Shown: piece by piece, positions 54,315 to 62,589 of the stretch | Layout: the number at the start of each line of letters is the position of its first letter | Position numbering within the stretch: position 1 is the stretch's first letter | Assembly: GCA_902515185.1 (NCBI GenBank) | Contig: CABXTN010000003.1 | Coordinates: forward strand, 1 to 64,000 | Direction of reading: 5' to 3' | Origin: an uncultured Pelagibacteraceae bacterium | GTDB lineage: Bacteria > Pseudomonadota > Alphaproteobacteria > Pelagibacterales > Pelagibacteraceae | DNA: 64,000 nt | Made by a program: the position numbers and the translations under genes | The notes under the pieces: generated by a model | The model's input: the letters and a program-made list of their open reading frames with translations, nothing else | Told to the model about the DNA's origin: nothing | The model's database searches: none

Positions 54315-55202
54315 ATGGCAGTTATAATTGATAAAAATTCAAAAATAATAATTCAGGGTTTTACTGGAAAAATGGGAACTTTTCATGCAGATGAAATGAT
54401 AAAATATGGATCTAATATTGTTGGAGGAGTAACCCCAGGTAAAGGTGGTACAAAACATTTAGAACGTCCAGTATTTAATACAGTCAAGGAGGCTGTAAAA
54501 AAAACAGGAGCTACAGCCTCGATATTATTTGTGCCCCCAGCATTTGCAGCAGATTCAGCTATGGAAGCAGCAGACGCAGGTATAAAAACTTGCGTTGCTA
54601 TCGTAGATGGGATTCCTTCTCATGATATGATTAAAATTAAAAGGTATATGAGAAGATATACCAAAAGTGGAAAGATGACCTTAGTTGGTCCTAATTGTGC
54701 CGGTATTATAAGTCCAGGTAAATCGATGCTAGGCATTATGCCAGGCCATATTTATAAAGAAGGAAGAGTTGGAATAATAAGTAGATCTGGAACATTAGGT
54801 TATGAAGCAGCTCAACAGCTTAAAAATTTAAATATAGGAGTTTCTACGAGTGTTGGAATTGGTGGCGATCCAATAAATGGAAGTTCGTTCAGAGATATTA
54901 TTGAAAAATTTGAAACAGATGATGAGACCGACGCAATTTTAATGATAGGTGAAATTGGAGGACCGCAAGAAGTGGCAGCTGGACATTTTGCAAAAGAAAA
55001 TATGAAAAAACCAGTGATTGCTTATATAGCTGGTTTAACCGCTCCAAAAGGTAGAGTTATGGGACATGCGGGGGCAATTGTTTCTGCGTATGGAGAAAGT
55101 GCAATTGAAAAAGTAGAAATTTTAAAAGAATGTGGAATTACAATATCAAAAAATCCTTCAGTTATGGGAGATACTGTAAAGTCGGTTTTAGATAAAAGCT
55201 AG
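54315..55202 (+). CDS. mtkB: Malate-CoA ligase (malate thiokinase) alpha subunit
   Basis: A 295-aa SucD-like protein: IIIQGFTGKMGTFHADEMI, NIVGGVTPGKGGTKHLERPVFN, LVGPNCAGIISPGKSMLGIM, SRSGTLGYEAAQQL and GHAGAIVSAYGESA with the phospho-His. The GTFHA start and CAGIISPGKSMLGIMPGHIY segment are those of MtkB. It completes the malate thiokinase pair and is encoded 3 nt after mtkA. Confidence 0.86.
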   Translation: MAVIIDKNSKIIIQGFTGKMGTFHADEMIKYGSNIVGGVTPGKGGTKHLERPVFNTVKEAVKKTGATASILFVPPAFAADSAMEAADAGIKTCVAIVDGIPSHDMIKIKRYMRRYTKSGKMTLVGPNCAGIISPGKSMLGIMPGHIYKEGRVGIISRSGTLGYEAAQQLKNLNIGVSTSVGIGGDPINGSSFRDIIEKFETDDETDAILMIGEIGGPQEVAAGHFAKENMKKPVIAYIAGLTAPKGRVMGHAGAIVSAYGESAIEKVEILKECGITISKNPSVMGDTVKSVLDKS

Positions 55203-55203
55203 T

Positions 55204-55572
55204 ATGAGCTACGATAATAATAATATTTTTGCAAAAATACTCAGAGGGGAAATTCCTTGTAAAAAAATTTACGAGGATGAATTTGTTTTATCTTTTTTTG
55301 ATATAAATCCTCAAAAAAAAATTCATGCACTTGTTATACCTAAAGGCAAGTATATAGATTTAGATGATTTCAATAACAAAGCTTCAAAAGAAGAAATAAT
55401 CGGCCTTATGAAAGGAATCACAACAGTTGCTAAAAAGCTTGGTATTTCTATTAATAACAAAGGTGATGGATATAGGACTCTTACCAATATTGGTAATCAT
55501 GGAGGTCAAGAGGTACCTCATTTACATTTCCATATATTTGGTGGTGAAAAAGTTGGAAGAATGGTTCAATGA
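55204..55572 (+). CDS. HIT-family nucleotide-binding protein (HinT-like)
   Basis: A 122-aa histidine-triad protein: NIFAKILRGEIPCKKIYEDEFVLSFFDINPQ at the start and the triad VPHLHFHIFGGEKVG at the end. HinT-like enzymes hydrolyse adenosine phosphoramidates or aminoacyl-AMP. It follows mtkB by 1 nt and overlaps the GNAT gene by ATGA. Confidence 0.95.
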   Translation: MSYDNNNIFAKILRGEIPCKKIYEDEFVLSFFDINPQKKIHALVIPKGKYIDLDDFNNKASKEEIIGLMKGITTVAKKLGISINNKGDGYRTLTNIGNHGGQEVPHLHFHIFGGEKVGRMVQ

Positions 55573-56081
55573 TAGAAAAAATTGACCGTTTTTATCTTGA
55601 AATCTTATCTATTAAAGCATTAAAAGAAAAAGCTAAACCACTCGAAAATTTAAATATCGAATTAATAAAAAAAGAAAACTTTGCACTAAATAAATTTTTT
55701 TACAAACAGATTGGTAAAAAATATCAATGGGTTGATAGACTTGTGTGGAGTGATTCAACTTGGCAAAAGTATACATCTAATAGAAACTTACAAACATATA
55801 TTTTAAAAAAAGATGATGATTTAGTTGGATATTTTGAATTGATTAAAAATTTAGAGTCAAATGATTGTGAAATTGCTTATTTTGGACTTTTAGAGGAGTT
55901 TTTTAATAAAGGCTATGGAGGTTATCTATTATCACAGGCAATAAAATTGGGTTTTAGTTTTAACGTTAATAGAATTTGGGTCCATACATGTTCTTTAGAC
56001 CATCCTAATGCAATCTTAAATTATAAGTCTAGAGGCATGCAAGTCTTTCGAAATGAGATTTTAGAAAGAAAAGCCATTTAA
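55569..56081 (+). CDS. GNAT-family acetyltransferase
   Basis: A 170-aa GNAT-fold protein. The central strand CEIAYFGLLEEFFNKGYGGYLLSQAIKLGF carries the acetyl-CoA P-loop region (a variant of Q/RxxGxG/A), and RIWVHTCSLDHPNAILNYKSRGMQVFRNE is the typical C-terminal GNAT ending. The substrate is unknown. It is translationally coupled to the HIT gene and overlaps convergent lolA by 4 nt. Confidence 0.85.
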   Translation: MIEKIDRFYLEILSIKALKEKAKPLENLNIELIKKENFALNKFFYKQIGKKYQWVDRLVWSDSTWQKYTSNRNLQTYILKKDDDLVGYFELIKNLESNDCEIAYFGLLEEFFNKGYGGYLLSQAIKLGFSFNVNRIWVHTCSLDHPNAILNYKSRGMQVFRNEILERKAI

Positions 56082-56638
56082 TCAATTGAGGGTAATCTAA
56101 ATTGATTTTTATCTAAAAGAAGATTTATTTTTAGGTTAAATAAATATGTAATGACTAAATTTTGATATATATCAATATTTTGCCAACCAATAAGATTTAA
56201 AGTTTTTCTATCAAAAAAAATATTAATTTGATTATCTTTTTCAATAAATTTAAATCTATAAAACTTGTTTTCAATAAGATCCATGTTTGAATTTTTTATT
56301 TTTGATATTAAAAATTTTTTGTCCAATATCAGGTTTAAAGCGGTTTTTTCAATTGGATAAATATAGTATTGATTACTTGTTTGATTTTTTATAACTAGAT
56401 TTTTACCATTTGATACAAGTAATTTTTTATTATAATTATCATACAAACAGTATATTTTTTTTGGATATTTTATCACACAATATCCTTTCTCTTCTTTGTC
56501 GTTAATGTTTTGTTTAAATGAAAACGATAAATTTTCTGTTTTTTCGAACTTATCTATAATTCTATTTATTTCAGATGCGTTTAAATTTTTAAATAATAAA
56601 ATAAAAATTATTGTATAAAAAATTTTTTTCTTTATCAT
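56078..56638 (-). CDS. lolA: LolA-like outer-membrane lipoprotein carrier
   Basis: A 186-aa periplasmic protein with a signal peptide (MIKKKIFYTIIFILLFKNLNA). The LolA fold is indicated by FEKTENLSFSFKQNI, GYCVIKYPKKIYCLYDNYNKKLLVSNGKNLVI and FFDRKTLNLIGWQNIDIYQNLVITYLFNL. It chaperones lipoproteins from LolCDE to the outer membrane. The ftsK-lolA pair with a 4-nt overlap is conserved in Alphaproteobacteria. Confidence 0.88.
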   Translation of the reverse strand: MIKKKIFYTIIFILLFKNLNASEINRIIDKFEKTENLSFSFKQNINDKEEKGYCVIKYPKKIYCLYDNYNKKLLVSNGKNLVIKNQTSNQYYIYPIEKTALNLILDKKFLISKIKNSNMDLIENKFYRFKFIEKDNQINIFFDRKTLNLIGWQNIDIYQNLVITYLFNLKINLLLDKNQFRLPSID

Positions 56639-58722
56639 GATTTTAAGACATCTCTTTTACCAACATGGTTAGCTTTACTAACAATACCTTCTTGCTCCAT
56701 CATATCAATTATTCTTGCTGCTCTGTTGTAGCCAATTTGTAGCTTTCTTTGCAAGAAGGATGTCGATGCTTTTCCTTCTGTTTTAATTATATCAACAGCA
56801 GTGTTGTATAGTTCATCTTTACTATCGCTAGATAATTTTTCTACATCTTTCTCATCTGCAAAATTTAAAATTTCATCAACATAATCTGGTTCTGCTTGTG
56901 ATCTTAGAAAATTATTAATTTTTTCTATTTCATTCTCAGAAACAAAAGGAGCATGTATTCTTATTATTCTATTTGCAGAAGACATATAAAGCATATCTCC
57001 TTTTCCAAGTAATTGTTCAGCCCCTTGTTCTCCTAATATAGTTCTACTATCAATCTTTGATGTTACCTGAAAAGATATTCTTGTGGGAAAATTTGCTTTA
57101 ATTGTTCCAGTTATTACATCAACACTTGGTCTTTGTGTGGCCATGATAATATGAATACCAGCAGCTCTAGCCATTTGAGATAGTTTTTGAATATAATTCT
57201 CTATTTCTTTTCCTGCCACTAGCATTAAGTCTGACATTTCATCAACGATAACAATAATATATGGCATGGACCGCACATGCTTTGAGTTGTATCCATCAAT
57301 ATTTTTAACCCCTTTTCTAGTCATCAATTTGTATCGATTTTCCATTTCTTTTACTACCCAACCTAAAACTGATGCTGCTCTTTTTGCTTCTGTAATAACA
57401 GGGCACAATAAATGTGGAATACCTTCATAGGTAGACAGTTCTAACATTTTTGGATCAATTAATATAAATTTACATTTATCAGGAGAATGTTTGTAAAGAA
57501 TTGATAATATAATAGTGTTGATGCAAACAGATTTTCCAGAACCTGTTGTTCCGGCAATTAATAAATGAGGCATAGAAGATAGATCACCAGTAATTGGAAC
57601 CCCAGAAATACTCTTTCCTAAAGCTATAGGTAAGTTAATATCTTTATTTTTGAAATTTGGAGATGAAATAATCTCACTTAAGTAAACATTTTCTCTTGAG
57701 GTATTAGGTAACTCAATCCCAATTGTGCTTTGTCCAGGGATAGTAGAAATTCTAGCAGACTCTGAACTTGTATTTCGCGCAATATCCTCAGAAAGATTAA
57801 TAACTTTAGAAACTTTTACTCCTGCTGCTGGCTCAAACTCATTGAGAGTGACTACAGGACCATGGCTAATTTTCTTTATTTTTCCTTGAACACCAAAATC
57901 TAAAAGAATTTTCTCTAAAGAATTTTCATCCAGGTTTTGACTGAAATTTTTTTTTGATTTTTCTTTTTTATTTGGAATATTAAGAAATTCTAATTTTGGA
58001 AGTTTATATTTAATCTTATTATCTTTGGATTGTTCACGACTAGTATCAAAAGAAAAATTTTCTTGTATAGGTAATGAGTAATTATTATTTTCTATTTTAT
58101 TAGCTGATTCATTATCAACTTCTTTTGCAGAAGTTTTATCTAAGCTTTTATAAGAAAGTATTTTACTAAAAAAATTAGTTAATGCTTTTAGGTTAAAATT
58201 AATACTAATTAAAAAAAATAAAATTAATAACGTTAATGATAAAAAATAAGACACATTTTGATTATTTTGAATAATGCTGCTTGTAAAATCGTTAGATAAA
58301 ATATTACCTATAAAACCTCCATTACCATTAATGGGTAACCAAAAAGAATCTTGATAAAATTCATCTAAAAAGAAACAGGTTAAAATTATATATAAAATTG
58401 AGAAGAAAAAATTTTCCAAAATAATTAATAATTTTTTTTTCATAATTAAAGTAGAGCCTGTAAAAATTACGGTTATACAAAACAAAAAGGACGTAAGTCC
58501 GATCGATTGTAAAAAAAAATCTGAAATAATACTTCCTTGACGACCAAAGATGTTTTTTATTTGATTATCATTAGAAAAAATAAAATTTGGATCCTCAGCA
58601 GAATATGTAAATATAGACAATAGTAAAAAAAGCCCAAAAATGATTAATAAAAGTCCCAATAAATCAATTAGCCTATTTATTATAAAATCAGATATATTTT
58701 TGATAATAGATTTAATTTGCAT
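56635..58722 (-). CDS. ftsK: DNA translocase FtsK
   Basis: A 695-aa protein: an N-terminal membrane domain with about four spans (residues about 15-180), a short linker, then the motor with VTLNEFEPAAGVKVSKV, Walker A IAGTTGSGKSVCINTIIL, KFILIDPKMLELSTYEGIPHLL, Walker B IIVIVDEMSDLMLVAG and MARAAGIHIIMATQRPSVDVITG. The C-terminal winged-helix gamma domain (TSFLQRKLQIGYNRAARIIDMMEQEGIV) reads KOPS. It clears the chromosome terminus at the septum. The linker is short compared with E. coli FtsK. Confidence 0.97.
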   Translation of the reverse strand: MQIKSIIKNISDFIINRLIDLLGLLLIIFGLFLLLSIFTYSAEDPNFIFSNDNQIKNIFGRQGSIISDFFLQSIGLTSFLFCITVIFTGSTLIMKKKLLIILENFFFSILYIILTCFFLDEFYQDSFWLPINGNGGFIGNILSNDFTSSIIQNNQNVSYFLSLTLLILFFLISINFNLKALTNFFSKILSYKSLDKTSAKEVDNESANKIENNNYSLPIQENFSFDTSREQSKDNKIKYKLPKLEFLNIPNKKEKSKKNFSQNLDENSLEKILLDFGVQGKIKKISHGPVVTLNEFEPAAGVKVSKVINLSEDIARNTSSESARISTIPGQSTIGIELPNTSRENVYLSEIISSPNFKNKDINLPIALGKSISGVPITGDLSSMPHLLIAGTTGSGKSVCINTIILSILYKHSPDKCKFILIDPKMLELSTYEGIPHLLCPVITEAKRAASVLGWVVKEMENRYKLMTRKGVKNIDGYNSKHVRSMPYIIVIVDEMSDLMLVAGKEIENYIQKLSQMARAAGIHIIMATQRPSVDVITGTIKANFPTRISFQVTSKIDSRTILGEQGAEQLLGKGDMLYMSSANRIIRIHAPFVSENEIEKINNFLRSQAEPDYVDEILNFADEKDVEKLSSDSKDELYNTAVDIIKTEGKASTSFLQRKLQIGYNRAARIIDMMEQEGIVSKANHVGKRDVLKS

Positions 58723-58789
58723 AAAACTTATAAAGTAACCAATTTACACTTTGTATCATTTAATGTTTGTTGTTAAAATTATTTCTTTT

Positions 58790-59887
58790 ATGAAAATAAG
58801 TATAATAGGAAATAATTTAACTGGTTTAATTTTATCAAAAGCTCTGGTTAATAAAAACATTAATGTTAAACTTTTCTACAATCCAAAAAAAAATACAAAA
58901 AAAACCAATAGAACCATTGGAATCGCAAAGAAAAATATGGATTTTATACAGTCAAAATTGCTTAAAGTCCCAAAATTTTTTTTTAACACAATAAATGAAA
59001 TAGGCATCTTTACAGAAAATTCAAAAAAATCAGAGATTTTGAATTTTAATAATGAACACGAATTGTTTTATTTAGTGAAGTATGAGAGTTTTTTAAATTT
59101 AATAAATAAAAGTTTAAAAAAGTCTAAGAATTTTAAATTTCACAAAATAAAAAGTTATAACTCATTTAAAAGTATGATCAATAATTGTGACGAGAAAATT
59201 ATAATTAACTGTGAAAATAATAATTTCATAAACACCAATTTTTTCTCAAGCAACTTTTCTAAAGATTATAAAAGTGAGGCCTTTACTTTTATTTTTCAAC
59301 ATAAATCAATTAAAAATAATAAAGCTATTCAAATCTTTACTAAATATGGTCCACTAGCTTTTTTACCATTGTCTAAAACTCAGACATCTGTCGTATTTTC
59401 CGTATATAAAAGTAAATATAAACTTGATGAAAAAAAAATTATTACTTTGGTAAAATATTATAATAAAAAATATACAATAAATAAGTTTTCAAACATTGAA
59501 AAAGTAAATTTAAAATTTAAGTCAGCTAGAAAGTATTTTTATAAAAACATTCTTCTTTTTGGGGATAATCTTCATCAAGTACATCCATTGGCTGGACAGG
59601 GTTTTAATATGACTCTAAGAGATTTAGAAATTTTAATGACTGAAATAGATAAATTAAAAAAACTAGGTCTACCTTTAAACAAAAATATTTTAAAAAATTT
59701 TGAAAATAAAACAAAATCAAATAATTTTTTATATATAAGTGGGATAAATATTATTGAGAGTTTTTTTAAATTAGACTCACAATTTAAAAATAGTATTTCA
59801 AACTTAATTCCTAAGCTAACAAAAAAAAATAAGTACGTAAAAAATCTTTTTATTCAAATTGCTGATAAAGGATTAAGATTTCTTTAA
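58790..59887 (+). CDS. UbiH-family FAD-dependent ubiquinone hydroxylase
   Basis: From the ATG at 58790 the protein is 365 aa: KISIIGNNLTGLILSKALVNK is a Rossmann FAD loop (GxGxxG relaxed to GNNLTG) and ILLFGDNLHQVHPLAGQGFNMTLRDLEIL is the UbiH/COQ6 signature GDAAHxxHPxAGQGxNxGxxD. The class hydroxylates the ubiquinone ring. The exact position (UbiH, UbiF, UbiI or UbiL type) cannot be told. The track start at 58751 adds 13 residues before the Rossmann strand and is less likely. The protein is unusually Lys/Asn-rich. Confidence 0.85.
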   Translation: MKISIIGNNLTGLILSKALVNKNINVKLFYNPKKNTKKTNRTIGIAKKNMDFIQSKLLKVPKFFFNTINEIGIFTENSKKSEILNFNNEHELFYLVKYESFLNLINKSLKKSKNFKFHKIKSYNSFKSMINNCDEKIIINCENNNFINTNFFSSNFSKDYKSEAFTFIFQHKSIKNNKAIQIFTKYGPLAFLPLSKTQTSVVFSVYKSKYKLDEKKIITLVKYYNKKYTINKFSNIEKVNLKFKSARKYFYKNILLFGDNLHQVHPLAGQGFNMTLRDLEILMTEIDKLKKLGLPLNKNILKNFENKTKSNNFLYISGINIIESFFKLDSQFKNSISNLIPKLTKKNKYVKNLFIQIADKGLRFL

Positions 59888-60532
59888 TTATTGAAGAGTA
59901 CTATTGCCAAAATCATCTAAGATATAAGTTTTGAGTATTTTTTCTAATTTTGTTTTTCGATCATTTATATTTGAGCTCTCAAGCAATGTTTGCTTCTCTT
60001 CTAAGGAAATTGGCGATGCCATTGCGAGAGTATTAATTGTGTTATAAAGATCTTGTTTTTTTAACTCAGACCAATTTATCGCATAACCCTTTTTACTGAA
60101 AAGATTTTTTAAATCCTTAAGAATTATTTCCAAATTTGAAAATTCAATCTTTTCTTTTAAATTATCTGAGTCTGTAGAAAATTTTTCATAATTTACATTA
60201 CAGATTCTATATTGTTTATTTGAAGTTATTTCGTTTATAATTTTAAACCTACTTACTCCATTTAAAACAATTAAATATCTCCCATCTTCTGTTTCATTAA
60301 AACTTGTAATTTTTCCTAGGCAACCAACATCAAAAAGGTCTGGTTTTTTTAAATCTCCTGTTTTTTTCGGTTGTATCATTCCGATCATTCTATGTGTTTT
60401 CATACAATCATCTATCATTTGGATATAGCGTGGCTCAAAAATATTTAGAGGAACAGTGGTCTCTGGAAAAATTATAAAATTTGAAAGAGGAAAAACAGGT
60501 ATTTCTGATGGTAATTTTTTTATATTTTTCAT
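59888..60532 (-). CDS. LON substrate-binding-domain protein (no ATPase or protease domain)
   Basis: A 214-aa stand-alone Lon N-terminal-like domain: IPVFPLSNFIIFPETTVPLNIFEPRYIQMIDDC, RMIGMIQPK, VGCLGKITSFNETEDGRYLI and NGVSRFKI. It lacks any AAA+ or peptidase region. Such proteins are widespread in Alphaproteobacteria, often near trxA or ubiquinone genes; function is not established. It ends directly against the UbiH-like gene (0-nt gap, convergent). Confidence 0.9.
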   Translation of the reverse strand: MKNIKKLPSEIPVFPLSNFIIFPETTVPLNIFEPRYIQMIDDCMKTHRMIGMIQPKKTGDLKKPDLFDVGCLGKITSFNETEDGRYLIVLNGVSRFKIINEITSNKQYRICNVNYEKFSTDSDNLKEKIEFSNLEIILKDLKNLFSKKGYAINWSELKKQDLYNTINTLAMASPISLEEKQTLLESSNINDRKTKLEKILKTYILDDFGNSTLQ

Positions 60533-60600
60533 ATTTTTAAATTTAATTGATAAAATTTATAACAAAACAAGGTTAGTTGTCACATAAATTATAATAAAGC

Positions 60601-60628
60601 TTGATGAATAATATTTGTCAAATATAAT
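60601..60628 (+). promoter_or_regulatory. Sigma70 promoter of tRNA-Gly
   Basis: TTGATG (60601-60606), a 16-bp spacer and a perfect TATAAT (60623-60628) lie just upstream of the tRNA, with a predicted start about 60635, 3 nt before the mature 5' end. It is the clearest housekeeping promoter I can read in the window. Confidence 0.72.
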
Positions 60629-60637
60629 AATTCTTGT

Positions 60638-60712
60638 GCGGGCGTAGCTCAGTGGTAGAGCGTCTCGTTGCCAACGAGAAGGTCGTGGGTTCGAGTCCCA
60701 TTGCCCGCTCCA
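60638..60712 (+). tRNA. tRNA-Gly (GCC anticodon)
   Basis: A full cloverleaf: acceptor GCGGGCG pairs with TGCCCGC (one G-T pair), D arm GCTCAGTGGTAGAGC, anticodon stem TCTCG/CGAGA with loop TTGCCAA (anticodon GCC), and T arm with GTTCGAGTC. The discriminator T is followed by an encoded CCA (60710-60712). It reads GGC and GGU glycine codons. phhB begins 7 nt downstream. Confidence 0.97.
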
Positions 60713-60718
60713 AAAATT

Positions 60719-61057
60719 ATGACTGATTTAGCAAATAAAAAATGTATTCCTTGTGAAGGTGGCATACCAGCCTTTGATAAAAGTGAAATTCATAAATATT
60801 TGAAAAAAATTGATGGATGGGACGTTAAAGAGGATGAAAAAAATAATTTTTATTTAATAAAAGAGTTTAAATTTGAAAATTTTTTAGAAAGTCAAAGCTT
60901 TGTTAATAAAGTCGGCCAGATTGCAGAAACTGAAAGTCACCATCCGGATATTATTTTTGGGTGGGGTTACGCTAAAATTAAAATATTTACTCATGCGATC
61001 CAAGGTTTGGCTGAAAGCGACTTCATTCTTGCAGCAAAAGTTGATAAAATTGATTAA
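60719..61057 (+). CDS. phhB: Pterin-4a-carbinolamine dehydratase (PhhB/DCoH)
   Basis: A 112-aa protein: DGWDVKEDEKNNFYLIKEFKFENF, then ETESHHPDIIFGWGYAKIKIFTHAIQGLAESD, with the catalytic ESHHP motif. It dehydrates 4a-hydroxytetrahydropterin to recycle the cofactor of phenylalanine hydroxylase; in bacteria without that enzyme its role is unclear. The track ORF runs back through the tRNA gene, an artefact; the ATG at 60719 is the real start. It overlaps convergent purH by 4 nt. Confidence 0.93.
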   Translation: MTDLANKKCIPCEGGIPAFDKSEIHKYLKKIDGWDVKEDEKNNFYLIKEFKFENFLESQSFVNKVGQIAETESHHPDIIFGWGYAKIKIFTHAIQGLAESDFILAAKVDKID

Positions 61058-62589
61058 TGTTTAAAATGTCTAGTTTTAGAAAAAACTAATTTAGTTCCTG
61101 TATCGTTTGCAAATTTAATTATTTCTTTATCACGAATAGATCCAGAGGGTTGAATAATTGCCGTTACTCCAGCCTGAACCAATTCCTCAAATCCATCAAC
61201 AAAAGGGAAAAAAGCATCAGAAGCTGCCAAGATTTCACCGTTTAAATTATTTTGAAATTTTTTATATTTATTAATAGCAATTCTGCAGCTATCTAATCTA
61301 CTAGGTTGCCCAGAACCAATACCTATCGTTGAATTTTCATTAGCAAGAATAATAGCATTTGATTTAACAAATCTACACACATTAAATGCAAAAATTAAAT
61401 TTTTAAGAGTTTTTGTACTCGGCTTTGCTTTTGACACTATTTTAAAATCTTTTAAAGAAAATTTCTTATTATCCGATGATTGAAGCATTAATGTATTAAA
61501 ATTTGAAACTATATCCAAATTATTATTTGTTGTTACCTTGCTTGAGTCAATTAGTCTAAGATTTTTCTTTTTCTTTAAAATTTTTAAAGCATCTTTATCA
61601 AAGCCATTTCCAATAATAACCTCAAAGAAAATATTACTAATTTCTTTCGCTACTTTTTTATTAATTTTAAAATTACATGAAACAATTCCACCAAATGCAC
61701 TTAATGGATCGCACTTTAAAGCTAACTTAAAACTTTGGATTTTTGAATTACTTGCAGAAACACCACAAGGATTAGCATGCTTAACAATTACTGTGCCTTT
61801 ATTTCTTGGTAAAGTTTTAGATATATTTAGTGCTGCAAAAATATCATTATAATTATTATAACTTAACTTCTTTCCATTTAATTTTATTAATTCTAAACTA
61901 TTTTTTGAATAAATTGATGCCTCCTGATGTGGATTTTCCCCATATCTTAATTTCTCAACTAAATTTGCATAAAATAATTTTTTTTTTGGGAATTTATTTT
62001 TTTGAAGTGAGTTAAAATAATTTGAAATTAAACTATCATAATATCCAGTTTCAGTAAAAGCTTCTGAGGAAAGCTTTTCCCTTAGGTCCAAAGAGGTTGA
62101 GCCATTATGTTTTAATAATTGAAAAATTACTTCATCATACTGATTTGGATTTGTTACCACTGTAACATCTTTGAAATTTTTTGCTGCAGCTCTAACCAAA
62201 GTTGGACCACCGATATCAATATTTTCAATAATTTTATTCTGATTATTAGTTTTTTTTAAAACTTTTTGGAAAGGGTAAAAATTTACTACAACTAAATCAA
62301 TCTCTGAAAAAGCATTCATCCTAGACTCTAACTTATGTTTCTTATCAGCTCGTTTCATTAAAATTCCCCCATGGATTTTGGGATGAAGTGTTTTAACTCT
62401 ACCGCCTAATATTTCAGGATAATTGGTGTATTGTGAGATTTCTATAGACTTAAATCCTAACTTTTTAATTTCTTTAAATGTTCCCCCAGAACTAATTATT
62501 TCAATATTAAATTTATCTAATATTTTTAATAAATTTTTTATATTTTTTTTATCATAAATGGATATTAATGCTTTTTTTATTTTTCTCAT
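61054..62589 (-). CDS. purH: Bifunctional AICAR transformylase / IMP cyclohydrolase
   Basis: A 511-aa enzyme of the last two steps of IMP synthesis. The N-terminal MGS-like cyclohydrolase domain (KKALISIYDKKNIKNLLKIL, GGRVKTLHPKIHGGIL, NFYPFQKV, IDIGGPTLVRAAAKN) is followed by AICAR transformylase (LRYGENPHQEASIY, VIVKHANPCGVSAS, ending GVTAIIQPSGSIRDKEII). It consumes AICAR, a by-product of HisF. Its ATG overlaps the stop of the upstream heparinase-family gene by 1 nt (TAATG). Confidence 0.97.
   Translation of the reverse strand: MRKIKKALISIYDKKNIKNLLKILDKFNIEIISSGGTFKEIKKLGFKSIEISQYTNYPEILGGRVKTLHPKIHGGILMKRADKKHKLESRMNAFSEIDLVVVNFYPFQKVLKKTNNQNKIIENIDIGGPTLVRAAAKNFKDVTVVTNPNQYDEVIFQLLKHNGSTSLDLREKLSSEAFTETGYYDSLISNYFNSLQKNKFPKKKLFYANLVEKLRYGENPHQEASIYSKNSLELIKLNGKKLSYNNYNDIFAALNISKTLPRNKGTVIVKHANPCGVSASNSKIQSFKLALKCDPLSAFGGIVSCNFKINKKVAKEISNIFFEVIIGNGFDKDALKILKKKKNLRLIDSSKVTTNNNLDIVSNFNTLMLQSSDNKKFSLKDFKIVSKAKPSTKTLKNLIFAFNVCRFVKSNAIILANENSTIGIGSGQPSRLDSCRIAINKYKKFQNNLNGEILAASDAFFPFVDGFEELVQAGVTAIIQPSGSIRDKEIIKFANDTGTKLVFSKTRHFKH

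Noticed and set aside
60668-60718. ORF-track start of phhB inside the tRNA-Gly gene (MPTRRSWVRVPLPAP...)
   Set aside because: These residues are the usual artefact of translating the tRNA T arm; the ATG at 60719 fits the family N-terminus.
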